Assembly (NCBI GenBank): GCA_046734675.1
Contig: JBKPRU010000089.1
Span: forward strand, 1-15,020
Direction of reading: 5' to 3'
Origin: QHWT01 sp046734675
GTDB lineage: Bacteria; Acidobacteriota; Vicinamibacteria; Vicinamibacterales; 2-12-FULL-66-21
Length of the DNA stretch: 15,020 nt
Shown: positions 6,781-12,566 of the stretch, one piece after another
Position numbering within the stretch: the stretch's first letter is position 1
Layout: the number at the start of each line of letters is the position of its first letter
Program-made: the position numbers and the translations under genes
Notes under the pieces: model-generated
What the model was told of the DNA's origin: nothing
The model's input: only the letters and a program-made list of their open reading frames with translations
Databases searched by the model: none

Positions 6781-6904
6781 TTGACTGTTCCATTCAATGG
6801 TGCGTGATTGTTCGGTCCTTGCGTCTCTATCTCGTTTGCCGGGGCGGGTCCTCCGACAGTCGCTGCGTCATGCGATTACGGGCGTCGCCCGCGATTTCAC
6901 GCCA

Positions 6905-7096
6905 TCATCGGATGAGGACGTCGGAGGCTCGGGATGGCTGGTCACCGGTCGACGCCGGAGAGCAGCCCCGGCGCGCATTGAGACGCGCCGCTTCTTCCAG
7001 CACCTGCGCGACCGGCCGCGTTGGCCGACCGGCCCGGTCCATCGCGCTCTTCAGCGTAAAGAAAATCAGTATTCCGGCGATGAGCCATCCGATCAT
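6905..7096 (-). CDS. Small membrane protein, one TM segment, 5' end possibly frameshifted
   Basis: From ATG 7096 the product is 63 aa: MIGWLIAGILIFFTLKSAMD forms a TM segment, followed by a tail (RPTRPVAQVLEEAARLNARR). No ribosome site precedes this ATG. A better one (GAAGGAAG) precedes ATG at 7152, which opens a frame MFDPHALLTSLLRA that stops at 7108. One base change near 7110 would join the two into a longer protein, so the gene may be a recent pseudogene or be started differently (TTG at 7111). Neighbours are the membrane gene at 6466-6780 downstream and the gene at 7291-7665 upstream. Confidence 0.5.
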   Translation of the reverse strand: MIGWLIAGILIFFTLKSAMDRAGRPTRPVAQVLEEAARLNARRGCSPASTGDQPSRASDVLIR

Positions 7097-7290
7097 TGAT
7101 GTCGATGTCAAGCTCTGAGGAGCGAAGTCAACAACGCGTGAGGGTCAAACATCGGAGTCTTCCTTCTGTTCCATCACGGATCGAGACCGACTTACTCAGT
7201 GTGGCCGGTCCGGGTGCGGCTCGGGTCCGCGAGCGAACGGTCACGGCATTCAATATCCTCGTGACGAATTCGAAACATTGAGCGAGGCGC

Positions 7291-7665
7291 TCAGGATCGA
7301 CAGTTCTCTCCTGAGCGCTCGAAAGCGATAGCTCGCTCCAGCGTCTCGTCGTGCACGACTGATTCTGCTATCACGGACTTCGGACGGTGACGGCTGATCA
7401 ACCATTCGGCAGGCGGCGCCTTGACGTACGCGGCGGCAGATCCGGCAAACAGCCACACTGCCTGACCCGCTTCCAGTCCTTCGTAGCCGCCCAGAATTGC
7501 CGCGTGTTCGCCCGTCATCGTCGAGACCTTGTGCAGCGTCAGATGGCCTACTGTCGATAGGACGGTAGCGACGATGTAGAAATCGCGCGTACCATTTACA
7601 TGAGAGACGACCACGTCGCCCGGTTGAATTGTTCCATCCATCGAGTGGTGCCCGGCGTCTGTCAT
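7291..7665 (-). CDS. Conserved-looking hypothetical protein, SH3-like beta region
   Basis: 124 aa from the second of two adjacent ATGs (7668 and 7665). AGGAGGG lies directly before them, too near for the first ATG and well placed for the second. Either way the start overlaps the stop of the zinc-protein gene upstream (ATGATGA), so the genes are coupled. The first half is beta-rich (IQPGDVVVSHVNGTRDFYIV, ATVLSTVGHLTLHKVST), then GGYEGLEAGQAVWLFAG and a charged helical tail. No catalytic motif, signal peptide or TM segment is seen. Function unknown; cytoplasmic by sequence. Confidence 0.7.
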   Translation of the reverse strand: MTDAGHHSMDGTIQPGDVVVSHVNGTRDFYIVATVLSTVGHLTLHKVSTMTGEHAAILGGYEGLEAGQAVWLFAGSAAAYVKAPPAEWLISRHRPKSVIAESVVHDETLERAIAFERSGENCRS

Positions 7666-7859
7666 CATCCCTCCTGCCGGAAGTGGTTCGGATCGGCGTT
7701 GCAGACCCACCCTTTGTGGTCCATTGCCGAATCCGAAACATCCATGGGACGGTGCGCCACAGCGGTCTCCGCGTAGTTGTCGCTCCGTCGGCCGAACTGC
7801 ATCGTGCCGAGGCAGTCGGCAATTGTGCACGGTTTGGTATCACCTCGAGAGGCGGCCAT
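7665..7859 (-). CDS. Small zinc-binding-type protein (64 aa)
   Basis: A short protein with the pattern C-T-I-A-D-C-L-G-T-M-Q-F-G near residue 11, a middle with AVAHRPMDVSDSAMDHKGW, and VCNADPNHF near the C terminus. The two N-terminal cysteines (C-x4-C) with the later C-x4-H would make a plausible zinc site. I have seen similar short sequences with CxGTMxFG and KGWVCxxDPxHFR, without a named function. ATG 7859 has AAGGA about nine bases upstream. Its stop overlaps the next start at 7665. Too small to be an enzyme; perhaps a nucleic-acid or protein adaptor. Confidence 0.65.
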   Translation of the reverse strand: MAASRGDTKPCTIADCLGTMQFGRRSDNYAETAVAHRPMDVSDSAMDHKGWVCNADPNHFRQEG

Positions 7860-8166
7860 ATCGAAGAGTCCTTTCAGACGCGAAGCCAATCGCACCCTCC
7901 TGATTTTTGAGCATTCTGACAGCGGGCCACAACCGCCGATGGACAAAGGTGATCTTGCCCTCGATCAGCCGGCACACGAGGACCTCGTCGCTGTCGCGAA
8001 CCACTCGCGTCACCGCGAAGATCTCATGACTCTTCCGATGAGACCACCAGCTACCTCGAACCGGCTCTCCAGCTATCACCTCCGCAAGTGTCGGGACGGG
8101 ACCGCGCGCGGACTCGAGCACGATACCGTGCTTGCGAATGAACGCGAGGGCTTGGCGTGAAGTTAT
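7840..8166 (-). pseudogene. Conserved hypothetical (GSWW/FVHRRLWPA family), start and end lost
   Basis: The 108-codon frame reads ITSRQALAFIRKHGIVLESA at its start, then GPVPTLAEVIAGEPVRGSWW, VRDSDEVLVCRLIEG and KITFVHRRLWPAV. This agrees with a bacterial family I recall only as hypothetical, in which the GSWW motif and FVHRxLWPAL are constant and the protein goes on for about 50 residues more. Here the codon where the family begins is ATA (8166-8164), not ATG. The first standard start (GTG, 8121) would delete a conserved helix. After LWPAVRMLKN the sequence diverges and stops at 7840, overlapping the next gene by 20 bases. Most likely a decayed gene in the operon; an unusual ATA start cannot be excluded. 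Confidence 0.6.
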
Positions 8167-8192
8167 CGTTACTTTCGTTGTCGTGGGCCCGA

Positions 8193-8393
8193 CTATGAAT
8201 GAAACGGACCCCTCGTTCCAGCCGATGTACTCTCACTGTCGCGATCGAGCATCACCTGCCATCGACGTGCGCAACGACCGCATACGTAATAGCGCACCAT
8301 GAACGTCAGGAGACTCGGCGTGCCGCCAGGCTCGCTGCAGCTTGGACACTGGTCCACGCGGCTCTGTGCTGACAGCGAATCACGCGCGATCAT
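8193..8393 (-). CDS. Zinc-ribbon protein (66 aa), first gene of minus-strand operon
   Basis: CPSC (Cys16, Cys19) and CGRC (Cys38, Cys41) form a four-cysteine zinc ribbon with the strands TPSLLTFMVRYYVCGRCARR between and after, and the usual aromatic after the second knuckle (RRWQVM). ATG 8393 is chosen because AGGAG lies seven bases upstream; the frame is open to 8447 without such a site. It is preceded by a Crp-type promoter at 8512-8554 and followed by the decayed GSWW gene, a second zinc protein and further small genes. Likely a nucleic-acid- or protein-binding adaptor; partner unknown. Confidence 0.7.
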   Translation of the reverse strand: MIARDSLSAQSRVDQCPSCSEPGGTPSLLTFMVRYYVCGRCARRWQVMLDRDSESTSAGTRGPFHS

Positions 8394-8511
8394 GTATGGC
8401 TCCTCTCGTAACGAGCGGCTGGCACCTGGATTGGCGGAAAGCATCATTCTGTTCGTTCATGGCCCCTCTGAAGCGGCGTCAGCTCGCGCCAACAAGCCGG
8501 CATTGATAATC

Positions 8512-8554
8512 ACTATAGGAAACAGGCGCATTTCGCGCTGTTCCCGATTGCACA
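8512..8554 (-). promoter_or_regulatory. Crp-type operator and -10 of the zinc-ribbon operon
   Basis: On the minus strand TGTGCAATCGGGAACA (8554-8539) matches TGTGC-N6-GCACA with one mismatch in ten, and 21 bases later comes TATAGT (8517-8512), a good -10. This is the same spacing as at 659-702 and 3548-3618. The leader to ATG 8393 would be about 110 bases. Confidence 0.5.
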
Positions 8555-8588
8555 GCGACCTCCTTTCAACAGATGGGGCCGTAGCTAC

Positions 8589-8866
8589 CACGCGCAAATG
8601 AGGTCGGAATCCGGAGGTCCGATCTGAAGCCAGCAGTGTCGAGGCGCGTCCATGGCGCCGCATGATCAGCTCGAGAGGTCCTCGCCTGCCGTGTGGGCGA
8701 GCTTCCGCATGCCGAGATCGTCAATGACGAGCAGCGGCACCGTGGCGAGCTCCGCAACGTAGTTCTTCCGGGTGCCGGCGAGCGTCGGCTCAGTGAGTTC
8801 TTTGAGCAGCGTGTCGGCCTCGCGATAGATCGCCTCGTGCATCACAGTCACACGCTGATGATCCAA
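8589..8866 (-). mobile_element. IS21-family istB remnant (ATPase helper)
   Basis: The first part (8866-8666) reads HQRVTVMHEAIYREADTLLK, ELTEPTLAGTRKNYVAELAT and VPLLVIDDLGMRKLAHTAGE, matching the Walker B region (VIDDLG) and flanks of the IstB helper of IS21-like elements. After EDLSS there is a frameshift, and MRRHGRASTLLASDR (8663-8619), which follows the same order in the family, is found in another frame. The Walker A part, the C-terminal NRP-WGKLLGD segment and istA are absent, and I find no terminal repeats. An old, inactive insertion. Confidence 0.75.
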
Positions 8867-8973
8867 AGGGGAAAGCTAGAGGCTGAAGCAGAAACGCAAA
8901 GCCGGCCTGCTCGGTACGCCAAGCAGCCGGCAACGTCACGAGGGGCGCACGCCGGCGAGCCGGCTCCGGCTGA

Positions 8974-9290
8974 CCAACAACATCAGTGACGGCAGACTGC
9001 TGATCGATGATCACCCGCTCGTTCGTGACGGGTTGAAGACGCCGATCGAGGGCCAGCCGGATCTCCATGTCGTTGGGGAAGCGAGCAGTGAGGAAGAGCG
9101 TGAAGATTGTGGCCACCGCTTCCGCCGACGTCGCGCTGGGTTGACGTCTCGTTACCGGGAAGTGGCGGCGTCAAGGTGACGGAACGGATCCTGTCGATCG
9201 TGCCGATCGGAGTGATCGGGGTCACGCGACATACGGATCAGGCGTATGCGGAGACAGCATCGCGATCAGGGTTTGCACCGGCGGTCCGAC
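8974..9290 (+). pseudogene. NarL/FixJ-type response regulator, frameshifted receiver
   Basis: The first frame gives GRLLIDDHPLVRDGLKTPIE and GQPDLHVVGEASSEEE, the beta1-alpha1-beta2 of a NarL-type receiver. A frameshift near 9100 changes to a frame with VDVSLPGSGGVKVTERILSI and VPIGVIGVTRHTDQAYAE, which has the phospho-acceptor aspartate (9143-9145), the following SLPG loop and the conserved threonine in GVTRH. After QAYAE the match fades, and no LuxR HTH follows. There is no start codon at the right place. Clearly a pseudogene; the relation of the two frames is direct from the sequence. Confidence 0.75.
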
Positions 9291-9353
9291 TGCTAAGGTT
9301 ACGGTTCTTCCGCGGCCGCTCGTACCGGCGCTGCGAAATGGCCAGAGCACACT

Positions 9354-9482
9354 ATGCCCCTGAGCGCGTTCATTCGCACCCACCACGAAGAGATCATCAG
9401 CGAGTTCGCGAACTTCCCGAAAACATTGATGCCGCCCGGCATCGAAATGACCGACAGCGAGCTCCGCGAACCCCACGCCTAA
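9354..9482 (+). pseudogene. N-terminal scrap of a sensor kinase (RsbRD-like N domain)
   Basis: A 42-codon frame starts MPLSAFIRTHHEEIISEFAN and continues FPKTLMPPGIEMTDSELREP before a stop. I recall sensor histidine kinases that begin MxLSxFIRxNxEEIIxEWexFA-TLxPxxxxMTxLxLRDH; the match is good up to ELR, where the RDHA helix should go on. It is cut off at that point. It follows the broken NarL regulator on the same strand, so these may be pieces of one two-component locus. A real micro-ORF is possible but less likely. Confidence 0.55.
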
Positions 9483-10061
9483 ACGCATTTAGTTAACTTT
9501 AGGGTTACAGCCGGCCGCGAGGTGCGTCACCTCTTCTGAACGTCATGCTAAGTGGCGCGCCACTCCTTTCATAACGTTGCGACAGGATCCTCCCTAGCGA
9601 CGTGCATCGAGAGGCGATTCGTGGGGACTGGCTCCCCACAGAGCCTGCACAGCGCCTTGCCAGCCTAGATATGAACACGCTTCATACGCGACCAGGATCA
9701 GGATGCTGTCGCATCCGCCTCACGTCAAGGCGCCCTGTGTTTCGTGTTGTCCATGAGCCCTGACGAGGGCTGCGCCATCGCTACGGCAAAGTGTGCACGA
9801 AACGCTCACATGAACCGGAGCCCGCACGCCGGTGGTGGCCACAGCCGCCAGCAAGTGCTTTGGTGAGGGGCTGAGGGGCAAGCCGCAGAGCTCAGGAAGG
9901 CGGAATGTGCCTAGTACGGCGGCGCCGTCACCACCGGCGCCCGGTCCTTTCTCGGGCGGACCATCATCGCCTGAGTGCAAAAGCACACGGAGGGCGCCTG
10001 ATGTGGATCAAGCGCACTCCGCGATCGTGCGCCACGCCGTCCCGTCGCGCTTATGAAGCAG
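9483..10061. other. 579 bp without a gene; three inverted repeats in its first part
   Basis: No frame here resembles a protein. Three inverted repeats stand out: GAGGTG-CGT-CACCTC (9519-9533), the perfect 14-bp palindrome AGTGGCGCGCCACT (9551-9564) and GTGGGGA-CTGGC-TCCCCAC (9621-9639). None has a T-run behind it. They could form a structured RNA or mark old element ends. I see nothing to annotate between 9640 and 10061. Confidence 0.4.
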
Positions 10062-10241
10062 CTACCGACTACGAGGTGTCGTGATCATCTGATACACGTA
10101 GTCGGTTAGATCCCGCAACCGCAGAGCGGCTGTGTCCTGCGACCAATCGCCGCTGAGTGGGATCGTCGGAATCTCCACGGCATGGCTGGTAATCAGCGCG
10201 GCGGCAATGAGGGCACGCGCGTGAAGCTCATTCGGGTCCAC
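10062..10241 (-). CDS. Short acidic protein (59 aa), unknown family
   Basis: GTG at 10241 has GGAGAG five bases upstream, a good ribosome site. The product begins MDPNELHARALIAAALITSH, continues AVEIPTIPLSGDWSQDTAAL and ends RLRDLTDYVYQMITTPRSR. The composition is that of a folded, mostly helical protein, with no TM segment or cysteine. It follows the decayed soluble paralogue (ending 10280) by about 40 bases on the same strand, so it was probably the next gene of that operon. No counterpart follows the intact operon at 2411. Its intact frame among broken neighbours is notable. Confidence 0.55.
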   Translation of the reverse strand: MDPNELHARALIAAALITSHAVEIPTIPLSGDWSQDTAALRLRDLTDYVYQMITTPRSR

Positions 10242-10279
10242 TTTACTCTCCGGCTGCGAGTCGGCGCGACACAGCTTGG

Positions 10280-10514
10280 CTAACCATTGGATAGCGGCTC
10301 GGAACGCGCGTCGCGCTCGATTCCGTCGATGCGCTTCAAGGGTTCGTCTCTCAACACCGATGCGGCCTCCGCGATTACGACCTCTCCCACGCGCTCCACC
10401 TGTCGAACGCGGCGATTGGACGAGGCAATCAGTTCATCGAGCTCGGCGCACAATTCGCAGCCGAGCGACGCTGTCCAGCGTGTATTCGGCGGCGATCTGA
10501 TGTTGCTCGTTCAC
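10280..10514 (-). pseudogene. Frameshifted paralogue of the soluble protein at 2411-2662
   Basis: It begins with GTG at 10514 (NEQHQIAAEYTLDSVARL) and changes frame near 10457 into CELCAELDELIASSNRRVRQ and VERVGEVVIAEAASVLRDEP, ending at TAG 10280. ELIA, RRVxQ, IAxEAA and EPL are shared in the same order with the protein at 2411-2662, and the restored length of about 77 residues is close to its 83. Its start overlaps the stop of the upstream paralogue as GTGA, which shows that both were once real, coupled genes. Confidence 0.6.
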
Positions 10515-10817
10515 ACCAGCCCTGCGATCCATAGCAGAAGCCGCACGACAAGGGCGATCGGTATCCCGATCACCAGGATCACTGACGGAATGCACAACAC
10601 CCACTGCAACCGCGACAAACACGTCGTCTGCTACGGCACGCATGGGCCGAATCCATCGAGTGCGCTCCTGCAGCACACCGGACCGAATTCGCGTTACAGG
10701 TATCGGAACGGCGCGCGCGACGACCACGGCGGCCGCGATGGCGGACTGCACGATCGTGGTCGTCGACAAACCCGTGAGCGTGACGCACCTCACGGCGCGC
10801 AATTCCCTTCTCAGCAT
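10511..10817 (-). pseudogene. Frameshifted paralogue of the membrane protein at 3094-3414
   Basis: One frame gives a polar N-terminal half and ADDVFVAVAVGVVHS; the neighbouring frame continues IPSVILVIGIPIALVVRLLL and WIAGLV before a stop at 10511. The intact relative has GVILLGVVWSIPVAVLAVGT followed by PVALAIVFLLW at the same place. So a single indel near 10590 broke the gene inside its membrane segment. The start is uncertain (ATG 10817 or GTG 10793). It lies directly after the Crp/Fnr remnant. Confidence 0.6.
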
Positions 10818-10831
10818 CGTCTTACGCGATT

Positions 10832-11096
10832 GGCCCTCGACACCCACGGTCGCGACTTCGACAAGGGCTCCGTCTCGCATTTCGTTCGTGACCGAGAACA
10901 CGCCGCCGTTCGGGAAATACGCGTCTGTTACAGGCGTGCCGTGCTCCTGGAGCGTGCAGCCGGTGACCTCAGTGTTCATGCGCAGATGCTTTTGAATACG
11001 TGCGTCGTCAGCAGCCGGAAGCGCCGCGAGAACGCGATTGTGTAGTGGCATGCCGTCAGGGAGGAGCCGAGTGGATTCTAGCGTTGAGATCGCCAT
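10832..11096 (-). pseudogene. Crp/Fnr-family regulator, N-terminal part only
   Basis: From ATG 11096, residues 19-88 match the start of the cyclic-nucleotide-binding-like domain of this regulator family: HNRVLAALPAADDARIQKHL, TLQEHGTPVTDAYFPNGGVF and SVTNEMRDGALVEVATVGVE. The usual continuation (GMxG, then the rest of the barrel, dimer helix and HTH) is missing; after VGVEG the frame runs into the membrane-protein paralogue. So about 140 residues including the DNA-binding domain are deleted. It is not the partner of the C-terminal remnant at 1-299, which is on the other strand 10 kb away. Confidence 0.7.
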
Positions 11097-11113
11097 GACG
11101 TTTCTTCTGAGCG

Positions 11114-11257
11114 CGCGCTGAATTTCACGAGACGTGGCGCAGGACCCGCGATCACCAGCTCAGAACCGCGCGGGCACGCGAGTCCCTCCTGGAACGAGTC
11201 ACTGCGAGCGTTCTCGGACCGTGAGCTCGAATCCGCTCCCACGACGATCTCCCTGAC
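11114..11257 (-). pseudogene. Universal-stress-protein-like fragment
   Basis: VREIVVGADSSSRSENARSD followed by GLACPRGSELVIAGPAP resembles a UspA domain, either its first strand with the following helix (IVVGTDFSxRSExAL...GSELVIAHVAP) or the C-terminal nucleotide loop (IVVGxxGRS...). I cannot decide between the two, and the surrounding residues give no further match. No start or complete domain is present. Confidence 0.35.
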
Positions 11258-11546
11258 ACCTCCAATGCGCTGTCCCAATATGCACAGCGCCCTGCCAGCG
11301 CACCCGTCGGGCTCCGGTGCGCGGCTCGCGAGCAAGCCGGCCGTGTCAACGTCGCGTCGTTCATCCCGTGAGGATCGCCAGCAACGTTCGGTGGCGCGTG
11401 CGTCGCACGCAGCGGGCGCACTCGGCGAGATCGAGCTGCAGGCGATGCTGTCATGAACCTGTTTGGCTTCTGAGCTTGCCCGCAGCATGGCATCTGCCCC
11501 CTCCAGTCTCGTCGAAGCGCCTGAGATCCTTCAGAAGAGCTCGCTC

Positions 11547-11626
11547 TCAGGCTGCCAGTGCGATGAACCGAAAGCCGCGTCGGCGGAGCTCGACGATCTC
11601 ATCGATGACGGCATCCACCCGCCGCG
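11547..11626 (-). pseudogene. Radical-SAM fragment
   Basis: RRVDAVIDEIVELRRRGFRF followed by IALAA and a stop agrees with the strand-helix after the CxxxCxxC motif in B12-binding radical-SAM proteins, where I recall VIDEIVELRRRGFRFIALADDNF. The cysteine motif and everything after IALA are missing. Upstream it is fused in frame to a piece of an unrelated membrane-protein gene. Confidence 0.55.
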
Positions 11627-11747
11627 AACAGCACCGGCCGCATATAGTCCAACAGGCGTCGCGAAGTAGAGCCGTCGAGTGGTCGTCACCCTCGGGAGAA
11701 ATCAGGCCCGCGATGCCGACAATGATGGTGAAGACGGCGACGAGCAA
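11627..11747 (-). pseudogene. Small membrane protein fragment, frameshifted
   Basis: LLVAVFTIIVGIAGLISPEG is a TM segment; in a shifted frame the text goes on VTTTRRLYFATPVGLYAAGAVR. Together these match a small membrane-protein type that I recall as FTIIVGIxGLxSPxxLTTxRRLYFATPxGLYxAGAxRVAMG. The frameshift lies near 11687 and the second half of the protein is replaced by the radical-SAM scrap. Decayed. Confidence 0.5.
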
Positions 11748-11819
11748 CGCTGCAGATCTTACGTCTTCTCCTGCGGATTTCTTCGATCCGGCTGAGAGCC
11801 GTCCATGCTGATCGCGGGA

Positions 11820-12080
11820 TTAGGGATCGGCACTCTTGAACACGCGTACTACGCTGTCGCTGATCGCGATGGGCAAACGAGACGGCAGTCGCGACCGGTG
11901 TCGATGTGGGTCGCGACCCAAGACCTGCCGCGCAGCGCCGCGCGCTCGTTCTACGGGTGACTCAATCATTGCGACCATTCCATTCGCGGCAGCCTGACTG
12001 AAGATCTGAACGCGATTGCGATCCGGTTGTGGATCGATTCCTCCCTCGATCAGTACAGGAAAGCGGATGATGAACGTCAT
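11820..12080 (-). CDS. Small hypothetical protein (86 aa)
   Basis: ATG 12080 has GAGGGA about eight bases upstream, and the product starts MTFIIRFPVLIEGGIDPQPD, followed by RNRVQIFSQAAANGMVAMIE, a plausible strand-helix pair. After SPVERARGAARQVLG the residues become arginine- and histidine-rich (RDPHRHRSRLPSRLP) and look less natural, so the 3' part may be altered. The frame is open to 12206 but the extra residues look random. No family recognised and no neighbour in operon distance. Confidence 0.4.
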   Translation of the reverse strand: MTFIIRFPVLIEGGIDPQPDRNRVQIFSQAAANGMVAMIESPVERARGAARQVLGRDPHRHRSRLPSRLPIAISDSVVRVFKSADP

Positions 12081-12404
12081 CGACAAGTCCCTCGACGGTC
12101 CAAGGAGGTATTTGCTGTGTAGCTGATATGGTTGAGGAATCGTCAGAATAGCGCCGCAACTGCGCTCGTAGCCTGGCCACCAAGCGTGATCGCCGTCGGG
12201 GTGCAACCTGCGGACCAGCTTGTGTGGCTGAGATCTCGCGTGTCCAGCGAAAACGGCAGCGCCTTACGGACGAGACTGGGCGGACCCAAGGCGTCGCTGT
12301 TGCAAAAGGCACCGATGGTGTGAAGAGCATGAAGGATTCGCTGAAGGTTGTCGGCCGCTGAAGCGAACGGCGCGCGACGTGCCTCGAGAGCGCGTCCGCT
12401 ACTG
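12081..12404. other. 324 bp without a recognisable gene
   Basis: Frames on both strands are short or arginine/serine-rich with no motif. AAGGAGG occurs on the plus strand at 12102-12108 but no usable start follows it. I see no repeat or RNA gene. Confidence 0.4.
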
Positions 12405-12512
12405 ATGATGGTTCATGGCGACGCCACGTTCGCGCAACGGCTCGCGACAATCAAAGCGCGGCACGCGAAGAAGCCGGCGGTTCTGGCCGTCTTTGCAAAG
12501 GCCGGTCTGTGA
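12405..12512 (+). CDS. Possible 35-aa ORF or gene 3' remnant
   Basis: The frame MMVHGDATFAQRLATIKARH continues AKKPAVLAVFAKAGL to a stop. The helix QRLATIKARHAKKPAVLAVF looks like the last helix of a larger protein, and the frame is open upstream to about 12345, but no ribosome site precedes the ATG pair. I favour a gene end left after deletion. No family can be named. Confidence 0.25.
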   Translation: MMVHGDATFAQRLATIKARHAKKPAVLAVFAKAGL

Positions 12513-12566
12513 GCGACAGAGTGCATCGCATCGGCGTGATCAGAAAGGCGCGGGCATGCGGGCCCA

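Noticed and set aside
8361..8377. CTGTGCTGACAGCGAAT, resembling the operator core
   Set aside because: It lacks one base of the palindrome and lies inside the coding part of the zinc-ribbon gene.
8380..8460. 26-codon frame (MNEQNDAFRQ...) overlapping the zinc-ribbon start
   Set aside because: GAGGGG is too close to its ATG, the composition is not distinctive, and it could as well be untranslated leader; not strong enough to call a leader peptide.
9720..10056. Open frames on both strands between 9720 and 10056
   Set aside because: No ribosome site, low-complexity proline/serine/arginine composition and no motif; treated as non-coding.
11271..11286. TGTCCCAATATGCACA, a 9-of-10 match to the Crp-type palindrome
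   Set aside because: No -10 hexamer at 21-22 bases on either side and no gene start nearby; it lies within the Usp-like remnant.
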